Assembly (NCBI GenBank): GCA_036924835.1
Contig: JBAGRR010000001.1
Location: 620,001-684,000 of the forward strand
From: Nitrobacteraceae bacterium AZCC 1564
GTDB lineage: Bacteria; Pseudomonadota; Alphaproteobacteria; Rhizobiales; Xanthobacteraceae
DNA length: 64,000 nt
Direction of reading: 5' to 3'
This document shows positions 1-9,349 of this stretch, piece by piece (the stretch's first letter is position 1; every line of letters starts with the position of its first letter). Both the position numbers and the translations under genes were made by a program. The notes beneath the pieces were generated by a model. That model saw nothing but the letters and a program-made list of their open reading frames with translations, had not been told where the DNA came from and ran no database searches.

Positions 1-127
1 TGCGGCTGGTTGCATCAACTGTGTTCCAAGACTGCCACGCTGACGTTGCAAGCAGAATAATCACGCACGCTGCCATTGCAGCGATCACAGATTTCAAAAG
101 CGCCGTAACGCTCACGCGGTCAAGCAT
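1..127 (-). CDS. Membrane-anchored protein, N-terminus only (window edge)
   Basis: Reading the minus strand from an ATG at 127 gives an open frame of 42 codons running off the left edge. It begins MLDRVSVTALLKSV and continues into one hydrophobic segment (about residues 10-30: IAAMAACVIILLATSAW) followed by a polar stretch. A gggggat sequence just upstream serves as ribosome binding site. A short cytoplasmic tail, one membrane helix and then a periplasmic start is typical of methyl-accepting chemotaxis proteins and other sensors, but the defining domains lie outside the window, so this is only a guess. From 128 to 276 I see no gene. Confidence 0.55.
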   Translation of the reverse strand, partial: MLDRVSVTALLKSVIAAMAACVIILLATSAWQSWNTVDATSR

Positions 128-276
128 GTCATCCCCCAGATTGCCCGACTGCATGACTTAAATGTGATTGGTAAATTTATGCGAAATTTATAATTGCGTG
201 CGCGAAGCGCAACATTACCCTCTCAGGTTGATATCGTACGCAACGCGAACAAAGCTTTGCGTTCAAGGCGCGCGAC

Positions 277-747
277 TTAGTACTGCGTATCAGAGACGCT
301 TGAATAACCGTCCTTCTCCACCACCGCCGCATTTCGTGGATAGCCGGCAATGATCAGCAGCCCACCGATCAGCGACAGATTCTTCAGGGCATGAATCATG
401 TTGTTGATGCGATCAGCACCGGTCATGTCCCAGAAATTGTGGAAGTAGAACGTTGTCACGGCAACAAACAGCACCAAGACGATGGCGAAGAACCGCGCAC
501 CAAAATTGAGCGCAATCATCAACCCGCTGACGACCTCGACGACACCCGCGAGAATGGCGAGGATCTGTGCGGTCGGCATCCCGGCCAGCCCCTCAAGCTG
601 GGTCGCGTAAGGCGCCAGCACAGCAGGAATGGCTACCTTTTCAGTGATGGCCTGGGTCGTCGATGCAATATCAAAAAGCTTAGAAGCTCCGGAAAATACA
701 AATAAGACGACAAACAGAACACGCCCGAGGGAGACTAAAGCGGACAT
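277..747 (-). CDS. DoxX family membrane protein
   Basis: A 156-residue protein with four hydrophobic segments (about residues 5-25, 58-80, 82-102 and 120-138). The early FSGASKLFD motif and the overall pattern are those of the DoxX/DoxD-like family. These are small inner-membrane proteins of poorly defined role, in some bacteria linked to redox or thiol stress. The gene follows maeB on the same strand with about 50 bp between them, so it may be read from the maeB transcript. Family assignment is by sequence character; no substrate can be named. Confidence 0.8.
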   Translation of the reverse strand: MSALVSLGRVLFVVLFVFSGASKLFDIASTTQAITEKVAIPAVLAPYATQLEGLAGMPTAQILAILAGVVEVVSGLMIALNFGARFFAIVLVLFVAVTTFYFHNFWDMTGADRINNMIHALKNLSLIGGLLIIAGYPRNAAVVEKDGYSSVSDTQY

Positions 748-796
748 CGGCCGACCTCGCTGGGATGATTACAGTCCTGATATACAGGACTTATGC

Positions 797-3106
797 TCAC
801 CCGAACAGAGTCGGCTGCTGTCGCCCCGCTCGTTCTTGTGCTTCGACAGCGGCAACCGCGGTCATATTGAGAATGCCACGCGCGGTCACCGACGGCGTCA
901 GGATATGGGCCGGCCGCGCTGGACCGATCAGGATCGGTCCTACTGGCAACGCACCAGCCAGAACCTTGATCATCTGGTAGCCGATATTGGCTGCGTCCAG
1001 ATTCGGCATGATCAGGATGTTGGCCGACCCTTCCAGACGTGAATGCGGGAGCACAAGCTGACGCGACAACTCGGTCAATGCCGTATCACCCTGCATTTCG
1101 CCGTCAGCCTCGATTTCCGGGTGATCCTTCGCAAGCAGTTCAGTCGCGCGGCGCATCTTGCGGGCGGATTCTGTGTCGTAGCTGCCGAAATCCGAATGCG
1201 AGAGGAACGCGACCTTTGGCTTCACCCCGAAGCGTTGGACATGGACGGCAGCCAGAGCCGCCATCTCAGCCAGCTCCTCGGCGGTCGGATTGGGGCGAAT
1301 CTGAGTGTCGGCGATGAAATACGCGCCCTTACTGGTGATCACCAAAGCCAACGCTGAAAAGTCTTCCAGGCCCGGAGATACGCCAATGATCTCGCGGATG
1401 CGGCGAAGATGGCTCATATAGCGCCCGTCGACACCGCAGAGCATGGCATCTGCCTCACCGCGGACCACCGCGAGCGCCGCGATCACCGTCGCATTGGTGC
1501 GAACCAGCGTCCGCGCGGCATCGGGAGTAATACCGCTTCGGCCAGCCACATCGATGTAGCTCTGCACATAAGAGCGGTAGCGCGGGTCGTCCTCCGGGTT
1601 GATCAGATCAAAATCCTGCCCGGCCTTGATCGACAAGCCGAAGCGCTGAATCCTCGACGCAACGACGGACGGGCGCCCGACCAGAATAGGCCGCGCGACA
1701 TTTTCCTCGAGCACGACCTGAACCGCACGCAGCACGCGCTCATCCTCGCCTTCGGCGTAGATGACGCGGACGGGCTGGACCTTGGCCTTGGCGAACACCG
1801 GCTTCATGACGAGGCCGGAGCGGAATGCGAAGCGGTCGAGCTGTTCGGTGTAGGCATCGAAATCCGCGATCGGCCGGGTTGCTACGCCGGACTCCATTGC
1901 GGCCTTTGCGACCGCGGGAGCGACGCGCAGGATCAGGCGCGGATCAAACGGGCTCGGGATGAGCGAACCGGGTCCGAAGCCTTGGGTCTCGCCGCTGTCA
2001 TAGCGAACCACGACGTCGGACGGAGGATCACGCGCCAGCTGCGCCAGCGCGTCAACGGCGGCGCGTTTCATCTCCTCATTGATCGCGGTGGCGCCGACAT
2101 CGAGCGCCCCACGGAAGATGAAGGGGAAGCAGAGGACGTTGTTCACCTGATTGGGGAAGTCCGAACGGCCCGTGCAGATCATCGCATCCGGACGAACCTT
2201 GCGCGCCTCATCGGGCATGATCTCGGGCGTGGGGTTGGCAAGGGCCATCACCAATGGCTTGTCTGCCATCTGGGCGACCATTTCCGGCTTCAGGACGCCG
2301 GCCGCTGAAACACCTAGGAAGACATCCGCGCCGCCGATCACATCCGCCAGCTTGCGCTTATCGGTCTTCTGCGCGTAGACCGCCTTCCACTTGTCCATGA
2401 GCGTATTGCGCCCTTCATAGACAAGTCCGTCAATGTCGCAGACCCAGATGTTCTCTCGCTTCGCACCGAGCGAGACCATCAGATTGAGGCAGGCGATGGC
2501 GGCCGCGCCGGCGCCCGACGTCACGATCTTGATGTCTTCGATCTTCTTGCCATTCAAGATCAATGCGTTGCGGATGGCAGCGCAGACAATGATTGCAGTG
2601 CCGTGCTGGTCATCATGGAAGACCGGAATCTTCATCCGAGCCTTCAACTGCTCCTCAATCTCGAAGCACTCCGGCCCCTTGATGTCCTCGAGGTTGATTC
2701 CGCCGAAAGTCGGCTCCAGCGCGGCAACGGTGTCGACGACCCGCGCAATGGTGTCGGCGGCGATCTCAATGTCGAACACGTCAATGCCGGCGAACTTCTT
2801 GAACAGGACCGCCTTGCCTTCCATCACAGGCTTGGAGGCGAGCGGCCCGATATTGCCAAGTCCCAGGACAGCGGTGCCGTTGCTGACGACTGCAACGAGA
2901 TTGGAGCGAGCTGTCAGCGACGCCGCTTCATGCGGATCGGCCGCAATGGCTTCACATGCTGCAGCGACACCCGGCGAATAGGCCAGCGCGAGGTCACGCT
3001 GGTTGGCAAGCGGCTTACTCGCTTGGATTTCCAGTTTTCCGGGACGAGGATTGCGGTGATAGGCCAACGCCGCGAGGCGCAATTCTTCAGACAACGTTGA
3101 CGCCAT
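797..3106 (-). CDS. maeB: NADP-dependent malic enzyme with C-terminal phosphotransacetylase-like domain
   Basis: 769 residues, the length of the MaeB-type fusion. The N-terminal ~430 residues are malic enzyme (oxidative decarboxylation of malate to pyruvate with NADP), with the FHDDQHGTA motif and a Rossmann segment ([13 protein letters not shown]). From about residue 440 the chain resembles phosphate acetyltransferase ([16 protein letters not shown], ending near [14 protein letters not shown]). In this family the C-terminal part is usually regulatory, binding acetyl-CoA, rather than catalytic. It supplies pyruvate and NADPH during growth on C4 acids. It is followed after about 50 bp by aspS on the same strand, which probably has its own expression. 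Confidence 0.95.
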   Translation of the reverse strand: MASTLSEELRLAALAYHRNPRPGKLEIQASKPLANQRDLALAYSPGVAAACEAIAADPHEAASLTARSNLVAVVSNGTAVLGLGNIGPLASKPVMEGKAVLFKKFAGIDVFDIEIAADTIARVVDTVAALEPTFGGINLEDIKGPECFEIEEQLKARMKIPVFHDDQHGTAIIVCAAIRNALILNGKKIEDIKIVTSGAGAAAIACLNLMVSLGAKRENIWVCDIDGLVYEGRNTLMDKWKAVYAQKTDKRKLADVIGGADVFLGVSAAGVLKPEMVAQMADKPLVMALANPTPEIMPDEARKVRPDAMICTGRSDFPNQVNNVLCFPFIFRGALDVGATAINEEMKRAAVDALAQLARDPPSDVVVRYDSGETQGFGPGSLIPSPFDPRLILRVAPAVAKAAMESGVATRPIADFDAYTEQLDRFAFRSGLVMKPVFAKAKVQPVRVIYAEGEDERVLRAVQVVLEENVARPILVGRPSVVASRIQRFGLSIKAGQDFDLINPEDDPRYRSYVQSYIDVAGRSGITPDAARTLVRTNATVIAALAVVRGEADAMLCGVDGRYMSHLRRIREIIGVSPGLEDFSALALVITSKGAYFIADTQIRPNPTAEELAEMAALAAVHVQRFGVKPKVAFLSHSDFGSYDTESARKMRRATELLAKDHPEIEADGEMQGDTALTELSRQLVLPHSRLEGSANILIMPNLDAANIGYQMIKVLAGALPVGPILIGPARPAHILTPSVTARGILNMTAVAAVEAQERAGRQQPTLFG

Positions 3107-3162
3107 ACCTTAAGTCCTCAGCACGTCTACTCGAATTGATATCGATGATTGTTCTTTAACGA

Positions 3163-4935
3163 TCAGTTTTGCGGCAGATTGAGCCTGATGTGAAGCTCGC
3201 GGAGCTGCTTGAGCGTCACTTCCGACGGAGCCCCCATTAGCAAATCTTCCGCGCGCTGATTCATCGGGAATAGCGAGATTTCACGAAGGTTAGTCGTACC
3301 GCAGAGCAGCATGACAATGCGATCCACGCCTGCAGCCATACCGCCGTGCGGAGGCGCGCCATACTGGAACGCGCGATACATACCACCGAAGCGCTCAATC
3401 ACGGTCTCCTCGCCATAGCCTGCGATCTCGAACGCCTTGACCATCGCCTGCGGACGATGGTTGCGGATGCCGCCGGACGCGATCTCGTAACCGTTACAGG
3501 CGATGTCGTACTGAAATGCCTTGATGGTCAGCGGATCCTGGGTCTGAAGTGCTTCCAGACCGCCTTGCGGCATCGAGAACGGGTTGTGCGAGAAGTCGAT
3601 CTTCTTCTCATCCTCGTTGTACTCGTACATCGGGAAGTCAACAATCCACGCAAGTTCGAACCGATCCTTGTCGATCAGGTTTAACTCCTCGCCGACTTTG
3701 GTTCGTGCGAGACCGGCAAACTTCCAGAACTTCGACGGATCACCCGCCACAAAGAATGCCGCGTCGCCGTCCTTGAGGCGCAACTGCTCGCGGATCGCGG
3801 CCGTGCGCTCGGGACCAATGTTGTTGGCCAACGGACCCGCCCCCTCACCGCCTTCGCGCCACATAATGTAGCCAAGGCCGGGTTGACCCTCACCCTGCGC
3901 CCATGAATTCATGCGATCGCAAAACGCGCGCGAACCTCCACCGGGGCCAGGGATCGCCCAAACCTGATTGGTCGGGTCTTCGAGCATACGGGCGAATACC
4001 TTAAAGCCCGAACCGCGGAAATGCTCGGAGACTTCCTGCATCACAAGCGGATTGCGCAGGTCTGGCTTGTCGGTGCCGTATTTACGCAGGGCTTCCGCAA
4101 AGGGAATGCGCGGCCAGTTCTTCGTCACCGGCTTGCCCTTGGCGAAATCCTCGAACACGCCGGTGATGACCGGCTCCATCGCAGCAAAAACATCCTCTTG
4201 CGTGACGAAGCTCATCTCCAGATCGAGTTGATAGAACTCGCCGGGCAAGCGATCCGCGCGAGGATCCTCATCGCGGAAACATGGCGCGATCTGGAAGTAA
4301 CGGTCGAAGCCCGACATCATCAGCAGCTGCTTGTACTGCTGCGGCGCCTGCGGGAGCGCATAGAACTTGCCCGGATGAATCCGGCTCGGCACGAGGAAGT
4401 CGCGCGCGCCCTCCGGGGATGAAGCCGTCAGGATCGGCGTCTGGAATTCGAAGAAGCCGGCTTCCTTCATACGCTTGCGCATGGAGTCCACGATGGCGCC
4501 GCGCGTCATGATGTTCTGGTGCAGACGCTCGCGACGAAGGTCGAGGAAGCGGTACTTAAGCCTTATCTCTTCGGGATATTCCTGGTCGCCGAACACCGGC
4601 ATCGGCAGTTCGCCGGCCTCGCCCAGCACCTCGATCTCATTGATGAAGAGCTCAACCGTGCCGGTCGGCAATTCAGGATTGTCAGTGCCTTCGGGACGAC
4701 GGCGAACCTTGCCGTCAAAACGGACCACCCACTCAGACCGCAGGGTTTCGGCCAATTTGAACGCCGAGGAATCCGGATCGATCACGCACTGCGTCAGGCC
4801 ATAATGGTCGCGCAGATCGATAAATAGAACGCCACCGTGGTCGCGGATGCGGTGACACCAGCCCGAGAGCCGAACCTCTTGGCCGATGTTGGCTTCGCGG
4901 AGAGCGCCGCAAGTGTGAGAACGATAGCGATGCAT
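3163..4935 (-). CDS. aspS: Aspartyl-tRNA synthetase
   Basis: 590 residues, the usual bacterial length. An N-terminal OB-fold anticodon-binding domain starts at [26 protein letters not shown]. The class II core has [10 protein letters not shown] (motif 2) and a C-terminal [11 protein letters not shown] (motif 3). The insertion domain typical of bacterial AspRS lies in between. It charges tRNA-Asp; in many alphaproteobacteria it also mischarges tRNA-Asn for GatCAB amidation, which cannot be decided here. A hairpin twin (5081-5244) lies about 145 bp upstream, so the promoter must lie between 4936 and 5080 or within the repeat. Confidence 0.96.
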   Translation of the reverse strand: MHRYRSHTCGALREANIGQEVRLSGWCHRIRDHGGVLFIDLRDHYGLTQCVIDPDSSAFKLAETLRSEWVVRFDGKVRRRPEGTDNPELPTGTVELFINEIEVLGEAGELPMPVFGDQEYPEEIRLKYRFLDLRRERLHQNIMTRGAIVDSMRKRMKEAGFFEFQTPILTASSPEGARDFLVPSRIHPGKFYALPQAPQQYKQLLMMSGFDRYFQIAPCFRDEDPRADRLPGEFYQLDLEMSFVTQEDVFAAMEPVITGVFEDFAKGKPVTKNWPRIPFAEALRKYGTDKPDLRNPLVMQEVSEHFRGSGFKVFARMLEDPTNQVWAIPGPGGGSRAFCDRMNSWAQGEGQPGLGYIMWREGGEGAGPLANNIGPERTAAIREQLRLKDGDAAFFVAGDPSKFWKFAGLARTKVGEELNLIDKDRFELAWIVDFPMYEYNEDEKKIDFSHNPFSMPQGGLEALQTQDPLTIKAFQYDIACNGYEIASGGIRNHRPQAMVKAFEIAGYGEETVIERFGGMYRAFQYGAPPHGGMAAGVDRIVMLLCGTTNLREISLFPMNQRAEDLLMGAPSEVTLKQLRELHIRLNLPQN

Positions 4936-5080
4936 GAAAATCCTGGAAAAGGCTCAGAGGGCAGAATCGAGAATATGCGCTCATGGGGCGCGCGCAGGGT
5001 TTACCCGAGCGGGCGGAACGCGGCAACCGAATGGTGGGCCATGATGCGCTGCAACCATGCGGAAAGTTTAAGGAAAACAA

Positions 5081-5244
5081 CTAGTGTGGTGTTCAGAAGT
5101 TCGCTTCGTTTTCTCTGCGCGTCCTTCAAGCGAACTTCTGAACATAAACCACACTAAAATCATAGATTTGCTAGTGTTCTTTCGGATCCGAAGTTCGCTA
5201 CAGAGTGCGCCTCATTACGGGGCGAACTTCGGATCCGGAACACT
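5081..5244. repeat. Twin palindromic element, type A-B
   Basis: First hairpin (A) 5081-5157: left arm CTAGTGTGGTGTTCAGAAGT and a matching right arm ending ACCACACTAA. An AT-rich spacer of about 13 nt follows. Second hairpin (B) 5171-5244: left arm CTAGTGTTCTTTCGGATCCG, right arm GCGAACTTCGGATCCG. The bulges (extra bases in the right arm of A and the left arm of B) face the spacer. It sits between aspS and the 3' end of the VOC gene. The same A-B twin recurs at 25036, 45560 and 53425. Confidence 0.9.
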
Positions 5245-5283
5245 CCCGAGCACGCATTTTGATCAATTGTCGGGCAGGAGGCG

Positions 5284-6129
5284 TTATCTGAGGCCCTGCT
5301 GGATCAGCAGCGTTGGGACCCCAAAGGTTCCGGTCTTGACGGTGGCGACCCGGCTGCCCGGCTTCCGGCCCTCGCGGATGTCGGAAACTTCCAGCCCTGC
5401 CCCTCGGATCCGCTCCTGGGTAGCGGTGATATCGGCCGTTTGCCAGGATAGGCCCCAGATCTTGTCAGGCCCCTGACCGACACCGTCTTTGAGGCGGTGG
5501 ATGATTTCAACGATAAGGTGTTCTCCGCAGCGGAAAAACAGGAACCGCGTACCCAGGCCTGGAACGGTGCGGTCGAGAGCCATCTCGAGACCGAACCGAG
5601 CTCCGTAAAGTGCAGCCGCGCGGTCGGGGTTCGGGGTGCTGAGAACGAGGCTGTCGAGGGCTTCAATCGTGCCGGAAGCCTGATCGGTCGGTCTGCCTAG
5701 CGGTTCGGTCCGCTGGAGGAAGAAGATCCGGACGCCATGGGTAAAGTCATCGGACACCCGCGTGCGCTGCCAGGACATCGAAGCCCCCGATGTCAGATCC
5801 CGGCTTTGTCCATCGGCGATATCGTCAGGCGCAAGGCCAAGACGCGTCAAGCGGCGATGGGCCTTGGTGATATCGGCAACAGCAAAAGCAAGGCTGGCCA
5901 ACCCCTCACCCTGCTTATCAAGTGCGGCGCGAACCCGCTCTCCGGTTGCGCCTTCACCAGACGGCGCCATCAACTCCAGCGACATGTTCGCCAACGTGAA
6001 CATTGCAGTCGCCGCCCCCTGACTCTGCGTTCGCCATGACGGCGCACGGCCAAGCAGCCCCTGATATCCAGCAACGCCCGCGTTGATGTCACGAACGAGC
6101 AATACGACGTGGTCAAGTCCGATGATCAT
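5284..6129 (-). CDS. VOC-superfamily (glyoxalase-like) protein
   Basis: 281 residues. It opens with IIGLDHVVLLVRDINAG, the classic first strand of a vicinal-oxygen-chelate module with a candidate metal-ligand His. A second module begins near ALDSLVLSTPNPDRAAALYG, about residue 155. The two-module layout resembles the Glyoxalase-like domain family seen in many alphaproteobacterial proteins of unknown substrate. It stands alone on the minus strand, separated from aspS by the repeat at 5081-5244, which may end its transcript. The reaction is not predictable from sequence. Confidence 0.8.
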   Translation of the reverse strand: MIIGLDHVVLLVRDINAGVAGYQGLLGRAPSWRTQSQGAATAMFTLANMSLELMAPSGEGATGERVRAALDKQGEGLASLAFAVADITKAHRRLTRLGLAPDDIADGQSRDLTSGASMSWQRTRVSDDFTHGVRIFFLQRTEPLGRPTDQASGTIEALDSLVLSTPNPDRAAALYGARFGLEMALDRTVPGLGTRFLFFRCGEHLIVEIIHRLKDGVGQGPDKIWGLSWQTADITATQERIRGAGLEVSDIREGRKPGSRVATVKTGTFGVPTLLIQQGLR

Positions 6130-6197
6130 GCGTGCAAGGCCCCCGAATGGACCTGCAGCTAATCATGACAACCGGCCCAATGCAGCCCTTCTCAGCC

Positions 6198-6226
6198 TCT
6201 AGCATCCCGAATCCAAAGTTCGCCTC
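6198..6226. repeat. Orphan arm of a type B hairpin
   Basis: CTAGCATCCCGAATCCAAAG followed by TTCGCCTCAT matches the reverse complement of the right arm and start of the loop of B hairpins (for example 45650-45725). No partner arm follows. It lies in the 6130-6648 gap between the VOC gene and rnd and looks like a decayed or truncated element. The rest of this gap holds only the doubtful small gene at 6241-6465. Confidence 0.6.
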
Positions 6227-6240
6227 ATCAGGTGCAACTG

Positions 6241-6465
6241 TCAGTCGTCCAGGCACCGCTTGCGGGCACTCGTCCCATGATCATTGCGCTTTGGGTGACT
6301 GACGCAGGATTCCGCCAAAATCACATCACGATAAAGACGCGGCTTAATATCGACATGAAGCGTTGTGTTGATCCGAAGATGGGGCCGGACGTGGATATTC
6401 AGCGTGTTCGCTCCGGCCTCAGCCGGCGCGAAAATAGCGGTTAGTAAACCAGCGACGCCGATCAT
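6241..6465 (-). CDS. Possible small secreted protein
   Basis: An ATG at 6465 opens 74 codons beginning [19 protein letters not shown], which reads like a short signal peptide with an AEAGA cleavage region. A basic, His/Arg-containing segment follows ([20 protein letters not shown]), with alternating residues that suggest beta structure. I recognise no family and see no convincing Shine-Dalgarno in front of the ATG. The frame is open further upstream, but that part lacks a signal-like character. Low confidence; it may be a chance frame in the gap upstream of rnd. Confidence 0.3.
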   Translation of the reverse strand: MIGVAGLLTAIFAPAEAGANTLNIHVRPHLRINTTLHVDIKPRLYRDVILAESCVSHPKRNDHGTSARKRCLDD

Positions 6466-6648
6466 GGTGAAAACGGTCGGACCATCACAGCCTCCTCGGG
6501 TTTGCGCATTGCGACGTTGCCGGATTGGTCGAAACCGCCATGGAACAGGTTCACGACGGGCATTTGCACCGGAGGCCATGCCCTGACCGCCCGTCCGTCA
6601 GCTGATTTTCGCATGGATAATTTCGCTCAAAACGGTAATAAGCCCCGC

Positions 6649-7797
6649 ATGGAAATTATCTCTACAACAGGCGAACTCACCGCCGTCTGCCACCGCCTCG
6701 CCCAGCACCCCGTTATCACCGTCGACACCGAGTTTTTGCGCGAGACGACCTACTACCCCCTGCTCTGCGTCATACAGATGGCGAGCACGGAGGAGGCTGT
6801 CGTTATAGATGCATTGGCCGAGGGCATCGACCTGACGCCCTTCTTCGAACTGATGGGCAATGAGAAAGTCCTCAAGGTCTTCCATGCGGCGCGGCAGGAC
6901 ATCGAAATCATCTGGCATCGGGCCAATATCGTGCCGCATCCTGTCTTCGATACCCAGGTCGCCTCTATGGTGTTGGGATATGGAGATTCGATCGCCTACG
7001 ACCAGCTCGTGGAGCGGATCACAGGCCACCGTCCCGACAAGACGCATCGCTTTACGGACTGGTCGCAACGCCCACTAACCCAAGATCAGATCCAGTATGC
7101 AGTCGCCGACGTGACCCACCTGCGTGACGTTTTCGCGGCACTTGACGCAGACCTCAAAAAGCGCGGCCGCAGCGATTGGGTCAGCGAGGAAATGGATGTC
7201 CTTACCTCGCCGAAGACTTATGACATCCATCCTGAACGTGCATGGGAACGGCTGAAGACCCGCGTACGAAAACCGAAGGAACTCGCGGTTTTGATGGAAG
7301 TCGCGGCATGGCGTGAGCAGGAAGCGCAGACCCGCGACGTGCCCCGCAGCCGCATCCTGAAAGACGACGCGATCGGCGATATCGCAACCCACGCGCCCAC
7401 CACCCTGGAACGTCTCGCCAATCTTCGGTCCCTGCCGAAAGGTTTCGACAAATCTAAATGGGGACAAGACATCATCGCCGCGGTGAAACGCGGGCTGGCG
7501 CGCGATCTCACGACGTTGCCCAAGCTGGACAAGCCGCGCAGCAACGCCAACGGCTCTGCGACGGTCGAATTGCTCAAGGTGTTGTTGCGCATGACCTCTG
7601 AACGGCATGCCGTGGCCAGCAAGGTGATCGCCACCGTGGACGATCTCGAGCAAATAGCAGCCGATGACAATGCCGATGTCGGCGCGCTGCACGGCTGGCG
7701 TCGCGAATTGTTTGGTGAAGCGGCGCTGGCGCTCAAGAAAGGCCGCCTGGCGCTTGCCATCGAAAAAGGGCGCGTCGTGCGTGTGGATCGCGCTTAA
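6649..7797 (+). CDS. rnd: Ribonuclease D
   Basis: From the ATG at 6649 the protein is 382 residues and starts [20 protein letters not shown], aligning with the beginning of known RNase D. The frame is open further upstream, with an alternative ATG at 6613, but those residues do not fit the family. VDTEF (about residue 25) is the ExoI motif of the DEDD exonuclease fold. Later acidic motifs lie near [14 protein letters not shown] and YAVADVTHL. The C-terminal part contains the HRDC helical domain. It performs 3' to 5' trimming of tRNA and other stable RNA precursors. Its stop codon is 2 bp before the hybrid hairpin at 7800. Confidence 0.93.
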   Translation: MEIISTTGELTAVCHRLAQHPVITVDTEFLRETTYYPLLCVIQMASTEEAVVIDALAEGIDLTPFFELMGNEKVLKVFHAARQDIEIIWHRANIVPHPVFDTQVASMVLGYGDSIAYDQLVERITGHRPDKTHRFTDWSQRPLTQDQIQYAVADVTHLRDVFAALDADLKKRGRSDWVSEEMDVLTSPKTYDIHPERAWERLKTRVRKPKELAVLMEVAAWREQEAQTRDVPRSRILKDDAIGDIATHAPTTLERLANLRSLPKGFDKSKWGQDIIAAVKRGLARDLTTLPKLDKPRSNANGSATVELLKVLLRMTSERHAVASKVIATVDDLEQIAADDNADVGALHGWRRELFGEAALALKKGRLALAIEKGRVVRVDRA

Positions 7798-7799
7798 CT

Positions 7800-7871
7800 C
7801 TAGTGTGGTGGTTCAGAAGTTCGCTGTCGGGCGCGCTCCACGATACGGCGAACTTTGGATTCGGACACTAG
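7800..7871. repeat. Hybrid palindromic element (A left arm, B loop and right arm)
   Basis: A single 72-bp hairpin. The left arm is that of type A (CTAGTGTGGTGGTTCAGAAG), while the loop and right arm are those of type B (GCGAACTTTGGATTCGGACA then CTAG). Only the core GAAGTTCGCT / GCGAACTT is common to both, so the outer stems do not pair well. It lies between the convergent genes rnd and alkB and contains the alkB stop codon. Confidence 0.85.
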
Positions 7872-8521
7872 CGTGTCTTCCGGAATGTGAGATTGATGCG
7901 CTGGCGTCCGAGCAGCGGATGCTCACCGTCCGCCAGCGGTAACACGCCGTGAAACGCGAGCCGCGACGGGCCGCCCCACACCACCACATCCCCGTGTCTC
8001 AGCCGATGTCGATCGGGCCGATCGCTTCGTTTCAATCCGCCAAACTGAAACACCGCGGGTAGCCCAAGCGAAACCGAGACGATGGGCGCATCCAGATCGA
8101 GCTCGTCCTTGTCCTGATGCAGGGATAGCTTCGCACCCGGCTCGTATCGATTGATCAGGCAAGCGTCAGGACGAAAATTCATAAACCCGGCTCTGGCTGC
8201 AGCCTCCCGCGCCAGCGCAATGAAGACGTCCGGCATTGCCGGCCACGGTTTGCTGGTGTCCGGGTCAATAGCGTCATAGCGATAGCCCCGGTGATCGCTG
8301 ACCCAGCCCACCCCGCCGCAATTGGTCATCGCCACCGACATTCGGTAACCGCCTGGCGTGATGAGATGGCGGAACGGAGCACGTTCAGCGATCGCGCACA
8401 CCTCCGCGATCAACGCGGCTTCACACGGCCGCGCGAAGCCGCCAAGCAGTATGGCCCCCGGCGCAAGTTCGACATCGCGCCTGGCGTCATCGGTCTCAAC
8501 CTCGTCGAACAGATCTCGCAT
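7868..8521 (-). CDS. alkB: AlkB-family alkylated nucleic acid dioxygenase
   Basis: 217 residues, the E. coli AlkB length. Fe(II) ligands are visible in LHQDKDELD (HxD) and in LAFHGVLPL (distal His). RQRINLTFR gives the RxxxxxR substrate/2-oxoglutarate motif, and NRYEPGAKLSLHQD is the conserved nucleotide-recognition region. It removes 1-methyladenine and 3-methylcytosine from DNA/RNA by oxidative demethylation. Its ATG overlaps the stop of the upstream oxygenase gene (TAATG), which implies translational coupling. Its own TAG stop is part of the terminal CTAG of the repeat at 7800-7871. Confidence 0.93.
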   Translation of the reverse strand: MRDLFDEVETDDARRDVELAPGAILLGGFARPCEAALIAEVCAIAERAPFRHLITPGGYRMSVAMTNCGGVGWVSDHRGYRYDAIDPDTSKPWPAMPDVFIALAREAAARAGFMNFRPDACLINRYEPGAKLSLHQDKDELDLDAPIVSVSLGLPAVFQFGGLKRSDRPDRHRLRHGDVVVWGGPSRLAFHGVLPLADGEHPLLGRQRINLTFRKTR

Positions 8522-9267
8522 TATTTAGCGTCATGAAAAATGATGCCGACCGTATGGCGCTGGCCGGATCGTATCTGGCTCACGCCATGCCGAAGGTTGA
8601 CACGATACGTTCCCCGCGTCCCCTGCACTGGCCGGTTGTGCACAGCGAACACCACAGCATCACCACGACGCAGAGGCACCACCGCCGCGCGCGACTGCAT
8701 GCGCGGACGCTGCTCCGTCAGCACGAATTCGCCGCCAGTGAAATCCCGATCAGGTTCGGACAACAAAATCGCCACCTGCAACGGAAACACATGCTCGCCA
8801 TATAGGTCCTGGTGCAGACAGTTGTAATCACCGGCGACATACTGGAGCAGCAACGGCGTTGGACGCGTCTGATCGGCCTTGTGGCAGCGTTTGATGAAGT
8901 CGGCATGCGCGGAAGGATAGCGCACATCAATTCCCATCGACTCGTTCCAGCGATTGGCAATTGGAGCCAAGCGTGGATACAGCGCAGTGCGCAGGTTGGC
9001 GACAATGTCCGGCAGCGGATACGAAAAGTACTTGTATTCTCCACGTCCAAAGCCATGCCGCGCCATGATAATGTGACTGCGGAAGATGCCATCTGAACCG
9101 TAGAGGCCCGCAATCAAGCGGCATTCGTCGGGCGACAGCAGATTGCTCAGCACCGCCCAGCCATTGTCATCGAGGTGCCTAGCGATCGCAGTCCAGGCGA
9201 TAGCGTCAATGCGGTGCGCGATATCACCTGCACTTTCGGCGAAAGGCTGTTTGAGTGCAGCGGTCAT
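8521..9267 (-). CDS. 2-oxoglutarate/Fe(II)-dependent oxygenase (prolyl-hydroxylase-like)
   Basis: 248 residues. The double-stranded beta-helix iron site is visible as CLHQDLYGEH (HxD, about residue 150) with a distal His in VNLRHGVSQI and an Arg in SGQRHTVGI for 2-oxoglutarate. FTGGEFVLTEQRPR resembles the G-G-E-F stretch of prolyl-4-hydroxylase-like enzymes. It ends inside the start codon of alkB (TAATG), so the two are made together. The context suggests a role in the alkylation or oxidative repair response. The substrate, protein or nucleic acid, is unknown. Confidence 0.82.
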   Translation of the reverse strand: MTAALKQPFAESAGDIAHRIDAIAWTAIARHLDDNGWAVLSNLLSPDECRLIAGLYGSDGIFRSHIIMARHGFGRGEYKYFSYPLPDIVANLRTALYPRLAPIANRWNESMGIDVRYPSAHADFIKRCHKADQTRPTPLLLQYVAGDYNCLHQDLYGEHVFPLQVAILLSEPDRDFTGGEFVLTEQRPRMQSRAAVVPLRRGDAVVFAVHNRPVQGTRGTYRVNLRHGVSQIRSGQRHTVGIIFHDAK

Positions 9268-9349
9268 ATGCAGTCTCCAGATTCTGAAAGAGTCTGGCTA
9301 ATGCCTTACGAATGCTTGATCCACCCGATTTCCGGCGGCGCATGACCGC

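Noticed and set aside
797..3106. Malic enzyme-phosphotransacetylase fusion as novel
   Set aside because: This fusion is the standard MaeB architecture in proteobacteria.
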